Source: Clarireedia homoeocarpa (Eukaryota > Ascomycota > Leotiomycetes > Helotiales > Rutstroemiaceae). From it: a DNA stretch of 64,000 nucleotides. The notes below the pieces were generated by a model, which did no database searches, was not told the origin of the DNA, and saw only the letters and a program-made list of their open reading frames with translations. Below are positions 1-12,017 of the stretch, one piece after another. Numbering within the stretch: the stretch's first letter is position 1; every line of letters starts with the position of its first letter. The translations under genes and the position numbers were made by a program. The stretch covers positions 372,001-436,000 of the forward strand of contig LNKV01000007.1 in the NCBI GenBank assembly GCA_001465935.1. Direction: 5' to 3'.

Positions 1-899
1 TCCTCGTCCTTCACGATTGCTATTCCACGAAAATACAATACTGATGTTCCCGATAGTTCCTTTTCCCAGACACTCCCTGGCTGAATAGCTTGTGTGGGCC
101 CAGCAATAGCTCGCCGTGTAAGCTTATGGTGTCCTTCGGTATGGGGCTAGAAACATCGCTTCGCCGAGTCTCTCGTTCACATGCGACATGCGATCGATTT
201 GTTCATCGTATCGAAAAGCCATGAGCTGTCGATTCGCAGACCTTCGAAAAGTGTTGCGCCGGTCGGAACAGCCTCAAACGGTTTTCGCTAACACCATTAC
301 ATCGGAAAAACATCCGGGGTACCGCACACAGTCGAGCGCCTGCATATACAGTCAGTGCTATGAGGTAAGGCGGAGGTAAGGCGAAAAGAAGGGCGGTCAC
401 GCCTTCCCGCTTGGTCCAATACTTGCTGCCTAATGGCACATTTCTATCTTACAGGATTCAGACTTGGAAGCCTCACAACCGCCAAATCATTTTCATTGGA
501 TGCGCACGTCATGACCATCGCACACCAAGATGTAATTCATCACAAAAAAGCGGTCAGCTTCAGGGCGATGATATAGAACCGGTTGCCCCGATTATATTCA
601 GCAATAGATCTTCTTCTTTACGACAAATTTTGCCTTGCGGTATGGTCCTCACAGTATCTTCATATTCGCTGTCGCAACGCCCGATCTCCTCACCACCAGC
701 AAACCACAGCAAACCACAGCAAACCACGATAACTGTCCCTGCCGAGATCTTCCGCGAACAATGCCCCTTCATCTAGGATCAAGATTCACATCATAGCCTT
801 CTATGCCTTGCTGCGCATATGAGATGTCACTGAGTATTCAGAAACAAATGCCTCTTTGTCTGCCTTCTCGATTAGTCTTGGCCATCCGAACCATATCTC

Positions 900-1332
900 C
901 TGGCTAAGCAATGGTCCGCCCCAATAAGGCTGTCGGTCTTAGTTACCCAAGACGAAGATTCGTCCGGCCATAGCTCCTTCACCTGCTGTGCCGCTCTAAG
1001 ATAGAAGGCTCAATAGAATGGCCAGATCCCATACCTGGCTAAATTCACTCGAGGCATTGTACAGGTTCTCGGTTTGCTGACCCTTTTCGTCAACAAGCCA
1101 CATCACACGCTCGGTGTCTTCATTGAGCTAGACGTGCATCAAGTAGAGATCGAAGCCTCTTTGCCAACCCTTCCATGCAGGCGGGAGTATCCATAGCGTA
1201 TCTTATCCGTTCAATCCATTCTGGGGCTAGCAATTTCACGTTTCGCTTGACTAAGCTGTCGAAGCTGTGGAAAAGTCTTAGCATGCGTTCATTGACCTCC
1301 GCTCAATATCATCAACCAATCGTGATACCTTC
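900..1332 (-). pseudogene. decayed coding relic (HeLo/STAND-accessory-like)
   Basis: On the minus strand a stop-free stretch of about 60 codons (roughly 1305 down to 1120) reads like a helical protein, with motifs such as PEWIERIRYAMD and AKRLRSLLDARLAQ. It then hits TGA, and a second protein-like stretch in another frame (about 1120 down to 996) begins NEDTERVMWLVDEKG. A third short piece (about 985-905, AAQQVKELWPDESSS) follows in yet another frame. No start, single frame or clean intron joins the pieces, so I read this as a dead gene. The helical pattern resembles fungal HeLo-like N-terminal domains of prion-type or STAND proteins, but that assignment is by eye only. Confidence 0.35.
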
Positions 1333-1690
1333 ATGCTACTCTAGCATTTATTTGCAACGAGGGAATGCATGGTTCGAATTACAGTTTCGTACAGCCTTTT
1401 CATCCCATAAGTCATAAAGTCTCACCAGATCCTTTTGGTTAGAAGATCGTCATGTAAATCCTCAAGCATTATTTCTCTTCGGCTTAAAATATATTTCCAT
1501 TTACAGAACTCAGAGATAAACAAGTTTCTTTTGTGTTTTTTGTGAGTTTGTAAGTGAAGGTTCTTAATGTCGATCTGCTGCACCTTTGGCAAGTTGCAAC
1601 TATGGGGTTCACTACAAGTTGAGTCTTTCAAGGAAGGATCAAGACTAATACTCGGGAAGGGGCACACAGAATCATCCCGGCAAACATATT

Positions 1691-2883
1691 ATGTATCCGC
1701 CTCCATCACCTCAAGACTCACGCCCAAGGTTATATCAGGAGCAAGACAAGCTCTACCCTGGTTCAACGTCAATACCGGCAGCAATGGGAGGGTGGTGCAT
1801 GGATCGAGAAATGAACTACTCTAACCAGAGCAACGATAGTAGTCAATCTCGTTCCTCTGGGGCCTATTACACGCCACAACCTAGCAGCCCATTAATGCCG
1901 TACGAACACGACTCTCAACTATCTCAGTTATCTCAGCAGGATGAAGCCAAGTATGCACCCACTACCTATGACAACTATACGACAACTTCACAGTACATTG
2001 TGCAAAGTGCGCCAATCCAACAAAGGATTTTCAAATGGACACCTTCAAGCCTTGGCTGGACTCCCAACACCGACTTGTGGAAACTATACAAGTTCATTGT
2101 GCCCAAAGGCAAAGAACCATACCTAGAGCTACTTCCTGGACTTGTGGTTTATGGGGATACTCCTTCACGAGTCTATCTTGACCCACCAAGGTAAGAGGCA
2201 TATAACCTTATATCATACTCGTACTAGTACTGACACCACATAGCAATGTTTCAAAAGGCGTCTACCCCTGTCAATTCCCCGCTCGCTGCTCCGGCAAGCG
2301 CTTCGGCCGCCCCGCCGACCTCGAGCGCCACTACCGCCAAGTCCACGCCGACGCCGACCAAAAAAGTAGTTTCCCATGCGACTACTCGGTATGCGTGCGA
2401 CACACCGATCCCTTCACCCGCAAAGATCATTACCGAGACCATCTCAAAGAGTTCCACAAGGAAGACATAGGATCGGCGAAACAGGGCAAGAACGCAAAAG
2501 ATGCGAAGAAATGGCAAGAGGCGCAACAGGCTTGGCTTGAGGAACGCCGCATGGACCTCCGATGGTGGAGGTGCAAAAAATGCTTAAAGAGAGTGTATGT
2601 GAAGACTGATGATTATCGATGCAAGACTTGCAATGAGGATTGTGCGGCGGAGAGGATTGAGGTGAGGGAACAGAGGAGAAGCATGCAGGCTCAAGAGGCA
2701 CTGCCCACTACTCAGTATGCGGACGGATCGAACTTGGCGTACGCGGATGAGCAGAATATGTGTCCTTTGTTGTGTGTGAATAAGTATGTGCAGAATGAAG
2801 ATGGCACTACCAGTATGTGTTCTGTTTGTATGCCGCAAGCGGGGAGTTATGAGGTGGATGGGGGCTGGCCGACGTATTCTTAA
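1691..2883 (+). CDS. C2H2 zinc-finger protein, two atypical fingers
   Basis: Two exons, 1691-2190 and 2244-2883, joined over a 53-nt intron (GTAAGA...TAG), give 379 residues. The join restores a first finger, CX5C with KRFGRPADLERHYRQVH behind it, at about residues 175-200. A second follows at once (CX4C, then FTRKDHYRDHLKEFH). A further cysteine cluster follows: WRCKKCLKR, YRCKTC near the middle, and CPLLC/CSVC near the C-terminus. The N-terminal 130 residues are Ser/Gln/Tyr/Pro-rich and probably disordered. This GRPADLERH type of finger is common in uncharacterised filamentous-fungal nuclear proteins, so a transcription-factor or nucleic-acid-binding role is inferred. The start is the first ATG in a frame that stays open to the splice site. 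Confidence 0.8.
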
Positions 2884-3150
2884 GTGGTGTTTGGGTTGAT
2901 CTTTTTCTTACGTGCGTGTATACTTTGTGGGTTGATATAAAATGGCGTTGATGGCATTATCGTGGCGCTGAGGTGTTGTCATTTTTTTTCCCCCTCCAGC
3001 TGTTGGAGTAGGGAATTGGATCGTACTCTTGTTATGTTTTTTCTTCTTCTTTTTCGACCTTCTTTTTCAAGACGCGCATTCAATTCTTGTCTGTTCTTCT
3101 TGGATTTAGTTCTTTTCTTCTCCCTTATTGCCTCTTATATACTCACTCTT

Positions 3151-3188
<38 letters not shown>

Positions 3189-4792
3189 CTTCTACTTTTC
3201 GCTTTACGTTTATCAAGGAAACATTCGGTGCAATGCAACAAAACGGGAGATGGGTTTCACTCTTCTTCTTCTTCTACTACTTCCATGTTCTCTCATTACT
3301 TATTCCCCCTCTTGTTTTAATTCATCTTATTCCTGTTTGGGTATATTCGGTGTCAACTCTTGTGTTTCTTGTTCACATCTGGGTGTCTGGAGTTCTACTG
3401 GCGTTTTATATCTAAACTATATTTATGACATGACATGAGATAAGATGAGATGAGATGGGATGAGGAGTTTTCCAGATTGGTGCGGTGTTTTATTCTTTGG
3501 TGTGTCTTCTCTTTTCTCTTACGTTGTGTCGGGCATTTCTTACGTTGTGTCGGGCATTTCTTGCGTGGTATCGGAAGATGTAGGAGTACGCGGTAGCTGT
3601 CGGTGTCGGTCTTGGTGTCGGTGTTTCTCCATTAGTCATTCGTCATTTGATGTTGGGATATTTGGTTCTTTATCATTTTCTTTCAAGGAGTCGAGGAAGG
3701 GGTTACGTTTCGGTGGCTTCTTCTGGTCTTGTTGCCAGTGCGATCTACCCTTTTTGTGGGGGCTAGTGTAAGAGAGGAGAGGAGAATGGATGCGGTGCAT
3801 TGTAGAAGTGAATATCGCTTGGGAAGGCAGGAATACAGGGGGGGAAATGTGGGGGGCGGGGCGTCATGTAAGGGGAGGAACGCTACAATATCATGGACGG
3901 CTGGATGAGATTGGATATGGATATTAGCCGTCCCTGTAGTATAAAGAAGTTGTTTCCCACCTCTTCAAAGAATCATACTGAATGTTCTACCTCCATTTCA
4001 AAGCCCTACCCAGTAGTAACGCTATGCATATGCCCGATGCTCCTGCTACTCAATTTAAACCTCATACAATATCTGATCCTGACGACCAAGGCAGAACTTT
4101 GCATGAAACAGTATCTCATCAAATTCATTGATGTGTACTCAGATAATCGTACGATTCCGAACCCCCTTCATAGAATCCATCCATCCCTTGCCTGCGATTC
4201 AGGCGTTGGATTATAACACCATCCATTTAGCGTAAAGCAGAAGCCCCGCCACCTTCTGCGCGCCACGAAAGAAATGCGACCTGTCTATATTGTGGCAGCC
4301 CTGTATTCTCTTTACGGAACTGCTGGTGCAAAAGGTGTGGCATGAACTTATGCGGCTGCACGCCCTCCATGTTACCGATGTACCACGCGTTCTGGAGCAC
4401 GATCGTTGCTTCCTATCTTTGGCGGCGATGTGAGGTGAAAAAAAAAAGACTTGATTGATTTTCCCGAATAAGGTGGAAATTTAGGTGGTACAAGAAGGAA
4501 ATTGAGGTGCTCCTGTACCAATTGAGTAGTACTGTAGAGCTGTAAATGCGCTGAACAGGGGGTTTCACTCGATCTAACAAGCGAATATAGCTCTTATTGC
4601 ACTGTCAGTACCAGACAATAGTCGAGCGATAAAGGCAGTGATAATAGTGGGAGTATATCATCTGATTGCAGTGGGTGGGAGCTTCCCACTTTAAGTGTGA
4701 ATATGGTACATTTGTGAATCGTTTCGTTGACTTCATGAGAGGTACGTTAAGTGAATAATTGAAAGCATCATTAGGAACTTAGGCGGTATATA
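2884..4792. other. gene-poor intergenic region with simple repeats
   Basis: No convincing gene. It holds a near-pure T tract (3151-3188), a direct duplication of ttacgttgtgtcgggcattt (about 3518-3560), a GATGA-rich run (about 3438-3465) and a short hairpin (GTGGGA-GCT-TCCCAC, 4675-4689) about 100 bp before the next gene. Long ORFs here are only pyrimidine-rich low complexity. Confidence 0.6.
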
Positions 4793-6083
4793 ATGGCCTA
4801 CACGACCGTACTTCCATTTCCTACCTTCTATGCAGTCAATGATAAATCCTTAGAGGAGAGCGCACCTGCAGTTATGTTTCAACACTCCATATACATCATG
4901 CTGTGGCTGCTCAGCGTCTTCACTGCCAGCTTCGCATACTTCCTCGTCACCAGAATCCAGCATTCCGCCACTGAAGAGCCGCGAAATACCAACCCTTCCT
5001 TGACCAAACGGCTTCGGTTGACCAATATTGTCACAAACAAACCTCGTCGTTATAGACCATGGAAAGCGGGGCCTTACCACATGATGATGGCACTCCGTAA
5101 AATGGAAGATCGCGATTGGTTGTTGGTAGACAACCGATATCTCCCAGAACAGCAGTTTCGACGGGACTTGCTGGCCACGAACAGGAATGGTGTGATGCAA
5201 ATCCTCCCAGGTATGGATGATATTTGCGAGGAGCTCTTGGAGACCGTGGTAGATTTCTTAGTTGGAAGATATCCAGAGTATTTTCAACTCGTCAGAGATA
5301 AAGGGTATATATACAACATGATCACGGATGAGCGAGTGAAGGTGGTGAAGCCCTGGGATAGGCATCCACTGGAGATAGCGGCTCTCTTAGTGATGGAAGA
5401 TATCAATCTGTTGGTGCAGGGTAATGACGGCGAGCATTATCTGTAAGTGTCTCATCACGTTGTCCATAAATAGCTCGGCTTCTGACTATTTAGACGTGCG
5501 AGCTTCACCATGGCTCCAGCCGGATGGGACCTTAGAGAACGCATCGGATGGCCCCTCCACAAAATGCATGAGCTCGTTCCTGGATGGGAGAGGACACTGC
5601 GAAAACGAGTGAAAAAGTCAATTCCCAGACCCCAATTATTTCCACATATAGCTAACATGACTTAGAGGTCTACATGAGCTCAGTGTGGCTTGTCCCCTGG
5701 AAAGATACACTTATTTCATCCAGATAGGCTCAACACTTTTCCAACCACATGCATTAGCTGAGTCTCTACTGGAACGTCCACGAGCGGAAGACATATATGT
5801 GAGAGCTGAGCGCCAGACTCTCAAGCGGTTGTCTAGAAGCAAAGCGATTGTATTCATGGTACGTACGTATATGACCCCTCTTACAGACCTATTAGATGAA
5901 AAAGAGAACTTGGAAAGTCTAAGAAGTGCTGTGAGAGCCTGGCCAGATGACCTCGGTAGATACAAAGGTCGAGATGTATGGGGTCGAGTGTTTGAAGAAT
6001 GGTGTGATGAAGTCCTTGAGAAGAATGAACCGGAACCTGTGGATTTCCCACTAATTGAAGAGCCAGGTCGAGGAGGTTCTTGA
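4793..6083 (+). CDS. DUF3445 haem-dependent oxidative N-demethylase-like protein
   Basis: Three exons, 4793-5442, 5494-5616 and 5666-6083, give 396 residues. An N-terminal hydrophobic segment (about residues 32-50) is followed by the DUF3445 domain: PWKAGPYHMMMALRKM near residue 90, then DWLLVD, then MAPAGWDLRERIGWPLHKMH across the first junction, and LERYTYFIQIG...LFQPHAL after the second. This family is linked to haem-dependent amine or N-methyl oxidation; the substrate in fungi is unknown. The first intron is standard. The second needs a weak GTCAAT donor at 5617 but has a good GCTAAC branch site (5651) and TAG acceptor, and it is the only join found that keeps frame and family pattern. 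The anchor suggests a membrane-bound form. Confidence 0.82.
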
Positions 6084-6452
6084 CTGCTGATCCGGTGGAC
6101 TGTCGATTAGGTAAAGCGAGACATAGAAACAAACGATTGTACTCTAGAGCGAGATTCGCAGGAATAAAATTCATTAGATAATCAGAAAGCGTATAAGTTA
6201 ACTTAATACGTGGGAAATCATTACCAAGTGAAAGTTGATGGACTTTATTGTGACCAGATGAGGTTGAATACCGGCACTCGAGGCAAGTATCCCCAATGCG
6301 GCAACTTTAGCCTGCATTAGCTCAATATGGCCTAGCCCAATCATCGGGAAAAATATCCTTGTGTACTTTTTTATTTTTTTTCTGATGAAGCGCATCGCGA
6401 ACTTCTCTCACATTGCGGCAGCACCCAATTACCGTAATCCATTCATTGCAAG

Positions 6453-8060
6453 ATGGCTGCGCCCAGAACTGCTCTGCCGGTAGTCAAGCTACCTACTGGT
6501 CCATCGCCAACTACACCTGAGCAGCGATATTGGAAGACGTTCCGTTCACAGCAACTCATCCCATCGCCGACAAATTATCCCATAACTCACATCTCGTTTC
6601 CTCCTCCGCCACCCAATTCTCTACTGCCTTCCACCAATGATTACTTCTGTGTGACTACTGGCACTCGACTTCAGATATTTTCGATACGAACGCGCAAATT
6701 GATAAAAACTATCACTCGGTTTTCGGATGTTGCGCATAGCGGAGAAATTCGACGAGATGGACGTGTTATGGTGGCAGGTGATGAGACGGGAAAGATACAA
6801 GTGTTTGATGTCAATTCTAGAGCTATCTTGAAGACATGGGATGAACATAAACAGCCAGTATGGACAACAAAGTTTTCGCCGACCGAGTTGACTACCCTGA
6901 TGAGTACTAGTGATGACCGGACTGTTAAACTATGGGATCTGCCAAGTCAAGAGAGCACGACTACGTTTATTGGACATACGGATTATGTTAGAAGTGGTTC
7001 GTTCATGCCTGGGACCATGTCAAACATGATTTTGACCGGAAGTTATGATGAGACTGTTAGGCTATGGGATCCTCGAGTACCTAACAGGGCAGCTATGATC
7101 TTCAAACATGCCGCGCCTGTTGAGTCAGTCTTGCCAATGCCATCAGGCACGACAGTGCTTGCTTCTGCCGACAACCAGATATCAGTCCTCGATTTGGTTG
7201 CAGGAAAGCCTTTACACATAATCAAGAATCATCAAAAGACAGTCACCTCATTATGTTTAGCCTCCAATGCTACAAGATTGGTGAGCGGAGGGTTGGATGG
7301 TCACGTAAAGGTATTCGAAACCTCAGGATGGAATGTGGTAGCTGGGGCAAAATACCCTGCACCTATCCTTTCGGTTAATGTTATCACTTCTGGGGCCAAC
7401 AGAGAAGACAAGCATTTAGTGGTGGGTATGCAAAACGGCGTGATGTCTATCAAAACGCGATTATCAGGACAGCAGAAAATTAAGGAGCGCGAAAGGGCGA
7501 AGGAGATGCAAGCATTGATTGATGGTACCTTGGACGAGTATGACAAGAAGAACAAGAAAAGGAAGCTTACAAGTGGGGAGCTGAAGAAGAAGAGAGGTTT
7601 GGATTTCATGGGAGAAGGAGTGGATGTTATAATCGAGGGTCGTCCGCGATCAAGGAAGAAGGAGCCACAATGGGAGGTAGACTTACGGCGCGGAAGATAT
7701 CCGCAGGCATTAGACCACGTCCTGGAGAAGCGCCTTCCCTCGGTCACTGTTCTTACCCTTCTCACTGCTTTACGACACAGAAGCGCTATGCGGGCAGCAT
7801 TCGAGAAGCGTGATGAAGCCTCGATACAGCCAATTTTTGATTGGGTATCGAAACATTTGACTGATCCCCGATATGTGCCTATCTGCGTTGACGCTGCTAT
7901 GTTGCTCATGGATCTATACTCTGAGTATACGGCAGATTCTCCGGACTTGGAACGCCAATTCAAGCTGTTACATAGACGTGTCAGACAAGAAGTAGAAAGA
8001 TCAGAACAGGCAATGCAGACCAAGGGTATGCTAGATTTGCTTTTGGCTGGAACACAATAG
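6453..8060 (+). CDS. utp15: UTP15, small-subunit processome WD40 protein
   Basis: An intronless 535-residue protein, close to the usual length of UTP15. After a short N-terminal lead, WD40 repeats run from about residue 55 to 330; DDRTVKLWDL and YDETVRLWDP are typical blade ends. A basic linker (KKNKKRKLTSGELKKKRG, about residue 365) leads to the helical UTP15 C-terminal domain (about 400-530, with RRGRYPQALDHVLEKRLP). In yeast UTP15 belongs to the tUTP/UTP-A complex that binds nascent pre-rRNA and is needed for 18S rRNA maturation in the nucleolus. The start ATG at 6453 precedes the conserved LPVVKLP segment. Its 3' end overlaps an ORF on the opposite strand. Confidence 0.95.
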   Translation: MAAPRTALPVVKLPTGPSPTTPEQRYWKTFRSQQLIPSPTNYPITHISFPPPPPNSLLPSTNDYFCVTTGTRLQIFSIRTRKLIKTITRFSDVAHSGEIRRDGRVMVAGDETGKIQVFDVNSRAILKTWDEHKQPVWTTKFSPTELTTLMSTSDDRTVKLWDLPSQESTTTFIGHTDYVRSGSFMPGTMSNMILTGSYDETVRLWDPRVPNRAAMIFKHAAPVESVLPMPSGTTVLASADNQISVLDLVAGKPLHIIKNHQKTVTSLCLASNATRLVSGGLDGHVKVFETSGWNVVAGAKYPAPILSVNVITSGANREDKHLVVGMQNGVMSIKTRLSGQQKIKERERAKEMQALIDGTLDEYDKKNKKRKLTSGELKKKRGLDFMGEGVDVIIEGRPRSRKKEPQWEVDLRRGRYPQALDHVLEKRLPSVTVLTLLTALRHRSAMRAAFEKRDEASIQPIFDWVSKHLTDPRYVPICVDAAMLLMDLYSEYTADSPDLERQFKLLHRRVRQEVERSEQAMQTKGMLDLLLAGTQ

Positions 8061-8588
8061 GTGGACGGTGAGATTTGTTTTTGCATAGCGTTGGCGTTGG
8101 ATGGATAAAATACCGGACTTTTTAGGACAAGCGCTCCTGACTATTGTCCAACGTTTTGATAGTGCACGAGTAATTGAGCATATGATTATCCATACCCAGC
8201 ATCTCTCCCAAACTTTGATTGCTGAAAATAGCCAATTCTGTGTTGGGCCTTCACGGTCATTTCTTTCGATCATTGCACACAGATCGTCAATATTTTCTCT
8301 TTCGTTCTCAACGCCATCCATGCAATTTTCATATCTGGATGTGTATATTTCCGCCCAAGTCAGATATTTGCGAAGATGGGAGGACTGCTGTAGTACACTT
8401 TCGACCGGATGTTCTTTCAGAAGCCGACGAAGAGACCACTGAATCATCTTTAGCTTCCCAATCTCATACAGCTCTAGCACAGGCTGGACGAAAGACTTTT
8501 CGGCCAAGAAGTAGCCATTTGTGTCATTTGTAGGCAGAAGATCTGGGTCCGGTTTCCAGATGACCTGGTGACAGCAAATCTCTTTCAT
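8031..8588 (-). CDS. hypothetical protein, antisense and 3'-overlapping UTP15
   Basis: An open frame of 185 codons on the minus strand whose first 120 residues look like genuine helical protein: NGYFLAEKSFVQPVLELYEI, then a region rich in Leu, Glu and Trp up to NWLFSAIKVWER. The tail looks less natural. A possible intron (GTATGG...ATAG, about 8195 down to 8140) would replace it and still run into the UTP15 3' end. I recognise no family. It could be a real small gene with a longer 5' part or a decayed 3' fragment. The start is only the first ATG available. Confidence 0.4.
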   Translation of the reverse strand: MKEICCHQVIWKPDPDLLPTNDTNGYFLAEKSFVQPVLELYEIGKLKMIQWSLRRLLKEHPVESVLQQSSHLRKYLTWAEIYTSRYENCMDGVENERENIDDLCAMIERNDREGPTQNWLFSAIKVWERCWVWIIICSITRALSKRWTIVRSACPKKSGILSIQRQRYAKTNLTVHLLCSSQKQI

Positions 8589-8930
8589 GAAAACATTGTC
8601 AGTCTGAGATAGGATGGTTGCGATGCTAGTACAACTACTGGCAAATTCCCCGATACATATGGGAACTTTCTTGATGGCATCAAGGGTAACATAAGATCCT
8701 TTACACTTTGGTCTATATTTGAGGGTTCATAAAGAGTGACTTAAAGCCTTCGATAAGTAAATCATTTACACTGCCAAGAGATTGCAGAGCTTAACTTTTC
8801 ACGAGTGGGCGGCATCGCTATCTACAGAACGCCAGAGGTCATTCACCTTTTATCTTCTTGTACAGTAATGATGAGATCGGGTAGATTTGATTAACCACGA
8901 TCCCTCCTGTTTTACACCGTCTCCTTAATG

Positions 8931-11287
8931 TCATTTATTCAGCCCTCTATGTCCATACCTTTTCCCTGCAACCACACTCTTCGAGTTTTCCTCTTCGCCC
9001 TCCAAAACCAAACTTAAATGTTGCTCAAAAACCTCCCTCACTTTCACAATATGTTTATATGTATCCAACCTCGTGATTCCCGCACATGTGTTTTCTAGAA
9101 TTGATGTTGGCGAGGAGTTGATAGCAAGGACTACCACTTCGTAAAGAGATGTGAGGATGTTGCAGCTCCAGCCTATCCATACGACAAGCGTGGAGTGGAT
9201 CAGCGCGAACAGAATATGTGTAAGGAGGATTGCGAGGGCAAGGCGTCTAGTGCTGCCATCGAGTGAGTAGCTGTAGCCATAGCGCCACTGTCGGATGTTG
9301 ACCGGGGTGTAATTTTCCCGATCTGTTTCAGAGCCGTTGAACGAGAGGATATCTTGGAAAATCCATGGCCAATTTGAAGCACCCCATGGGGTCAAAAATT
9401 GGGATGAAAAGTTAGTCTTAAGGAAAATGGCCTTGCTCATACCACTTCTAGCTATTGCATCTGCAATAAGAGCAGTAACGGCAACACCAAATGAACCTAT
9501 AGGGTAGCTGCCACAACTCCTAGGCATCAATGATGTTGCAAAAGGTATAAGAGTTTGATTGGGTGGTAATGCACAATTTGCCCACTCAACATCAAGTTGC
9601 TTGTCAAACTCTGCTGAATTGCCTCGTAGCCATTTTTTAAGTTATTATCAGTGCTGTCGACTCCTGGGGAGTGAACAAATGTATCTAGGTTAGGATCGAT
9701 GAAGATATCCATTGGCTGCCACCTAGCAAATACAGAGCAGGTCGTAAAGTGCAGAAAGGTCCAAGACTCATATAAATCACATCTATCACTTCCATCGTAA
9801 GAACGCGATATCCTGGCAGCTCCAATTGATGGCCTTTCTCCTGAACTTACCCAGATTGATACAGTTTGTTGGGAAACATTCCAAAGATCAAGTGCAGCGC
9901 TAGCGTTGGAGTACCAAAAGCGAGTAGGGTCCTCCAGTGGGAATGCAAACTTTATATTATATGATGGAATTCGACCATCTTGATCCGCAGACAGGTATTG
10001 AATACCTCCATTTGTCGATTTGAATTTGAAACGTCCATCTGGAAGCAGCTCTCGTTGGGGGAATATTGGCTTGGCTTCACCAGTAGCCTTTTGGTACGCC
10101 CAGATAGTGTCGCCACAGGCTGCAAATGCTTGGGCTGCTGGAGGGTCACTTCCGTCTGACAAATTTAGCTTCCATCGAGTAGTACCGTTTTCAGAACCTA
10201 GAGTTTGAGCAATCGAGATAAGAGACTCAGCAGCTGGTGAAGAAATAGTTTGACTTAAGAAACACCTGTAATAACCCGAGCTCCGGAATTGCCAGTTCTG
10301 GTAAGTTATTCCTTCAAGAAATCGATTGAATGTTGAACGAGCCCAGTTTCCCTGCTCTCTGGTGCTCTGATAGATTGGTATGGTTATATTCCAGTGTAGT
10401 GGACCCCAGTCTGGCAAAGGACCAGTTGCCCTAGCCCAATTAAACATGGTTGAGGCACCGCCACCCGGACAACCTTCTAGAATTGGCAGACTATTGGTAA
10501 TGTTGGAAGCACCACATACATGTGGCCAATAGTTTGAATCGCTGATTTTCTCCGGCCACAGTGATGATTCGTTTGCACCGATTATAAACAAAGGTTTTGA
10601 TGTAGTCACAGACCTCGCCAGTGATTCCAAAGTCTCTGTCACAGAAACTTCCCACCAGCCCAGAGATGGCAGCATGAGAATAGCCGAAGCAGGACCACAA
10701 GTTGCGCCTAGAAGTGTCAAGAACGATAAGATGAGTGCGATCAGAAAGCACTTCTTCCTCCCACAGGTTCCAGTGGCCCATATTTCAGGACTCCAGAGGG
10801 AGCCAAGGTCATTGATTTTGAATCCGGCAAGAAAACCACCAAGAGGAATCCCACCATTCATAATTTCGTACTGGAGCAGATTCAGGCCAATTTTTGAGAG
10901 AGAAGCACCGATTGATATCTCGTGCAATTTTGCGGCGAATTGAAGTGCATTTAATCGAGCGTTGAGATGGCTAATATCGGGGCTGATAGAATCGGAGTAA
11001 ACCTCGAGAACATTCAACAGCAATAGAATGATAGTGATGCCGATGGGTAGAAGATGAAAAGTACAAGTCCCAATAACATTCCATCTGCTTCGATTAATTG
11101 CTTCTTTCAGATGTTCTGATGAATGTTTCCGATTTTCTATATAGGCAGAGATGAGCTTGAATCTGGTCAGGGGCCAAAGAAAGAATAAGCCTGCTGCAGT
11201 AAACCAATGTACTTTGATACGGACTCTGAAATTTGACGATTCGGGGATTATAAATCCGAGGTAATGATGAAATTTTTTGGACTTCAT
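8931..11287 (-). CDS. large fungal integral-membrane protein with apparent frameshift
   Basis: Two adjacent minus-strand frames, 11287 down to 9527 and a frame ending at 8931, are parts of one protein of about 785 residues. N-terminal transmembrane segments lie near residues 30-45 and 75-95, followed by the family-typical LNALQFAAKLHEISIGASLS stretch and GGIPLGGFLAGF. Another segment (FLIALILSFLTLLGA) comes next, then a long extracellular-type region with several NXS/T sites, then C-terminal segments (LALAILLTHILFALIHSTLVVW). This family is widespread in Sordario- and Leotiomycetes and has no known function. The frame switches exactly at a run of six A on the coding strand (9633-9638). A one-base difference there makes the downstream frame (motifs WLRGNSAEFD, NCALPPNQTL) continuous with the upstream one. 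It is either a sequencing indel or a real inactivating mutation. Confidence 0.75.
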
Positions 11288-12017
11288 CTTGATGAAGAAA
11301 ATTGTCGATGAAGATATTTTTCAATTTCTGAGACGATATCCTCAGAGATATAGAGGATACAAGTGTTTCCGACCCCAAACTGCTGACTCCAAGTCTCCAA
11401 ACTGTCGACCCTAAATTTGTTCGATGTAGTAGGATTATATATTGAAACAATCAGTGCCGCCTCCTTCGGAGGGATCTAACAAGACCTTCATATCACCCCC
11501 ACCCCCCTTCAACGAACGTTGACCTCCAACACCGAGTTCGTTACCGATCACTTTTCTTACTCTATGCAGTGATCAATTCGATGGCGTTTCGTCTTGAAGC
11601 CTCTTCCGTTGCGCTGTGGTTGCAAGTGGTTGCAATACGGTCATCATCCAGCTCCTCAAACTCGTCTACACCAAACAAATAACTCGACCGTTCTGATAAG
11701 GGGGCAGCAGCAGAAGGTTACATGCAAAGCTATTCACATATATATTTAAATTTGTAGCAAGATTCTATACCAATCCATGTATATATAAGGGCCTCGTATA
11801 TTGGCTCTATCTAGGAGGTTCACTATTGTTGATACCTATGTAGCCCCCAAAAAGGATATTGGTTCGTCTTACCCCTATACTATTGTAAAAATTCTTTTAC
11901 TGATTTAGTGCTATATATTATACAGCTGTAGCAATGTCATTATTCTTTCAAGTATGCGGGCTAGGCGGTACTCTTACTATTATAATCTGTATAAATGTTC
12001 TCAATGATCGAATCGAA
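11288..12017. other. intergenic, no gene seen
   Basis: AT-rich promoter-like DNA upstream of the minus-strand membrane-protein gene. Only short frames occur and none has recognisable protein character. Confidence 0.5.

Noticed and set aside
2962..3438. A 158-codon plus-strand ORF and two overlapping frames
   Set aside because: They are open only because the DNA is T/C-rich; the products are Phe/Ser/Leu low complexity around the T tract.
7301..8086. A 261-codon minus-strand ORF
   Set aside because: It is antisense to the conserved UTP15 C-terminal part, and its Cys/Ser-rich content is typical of shadow frames.
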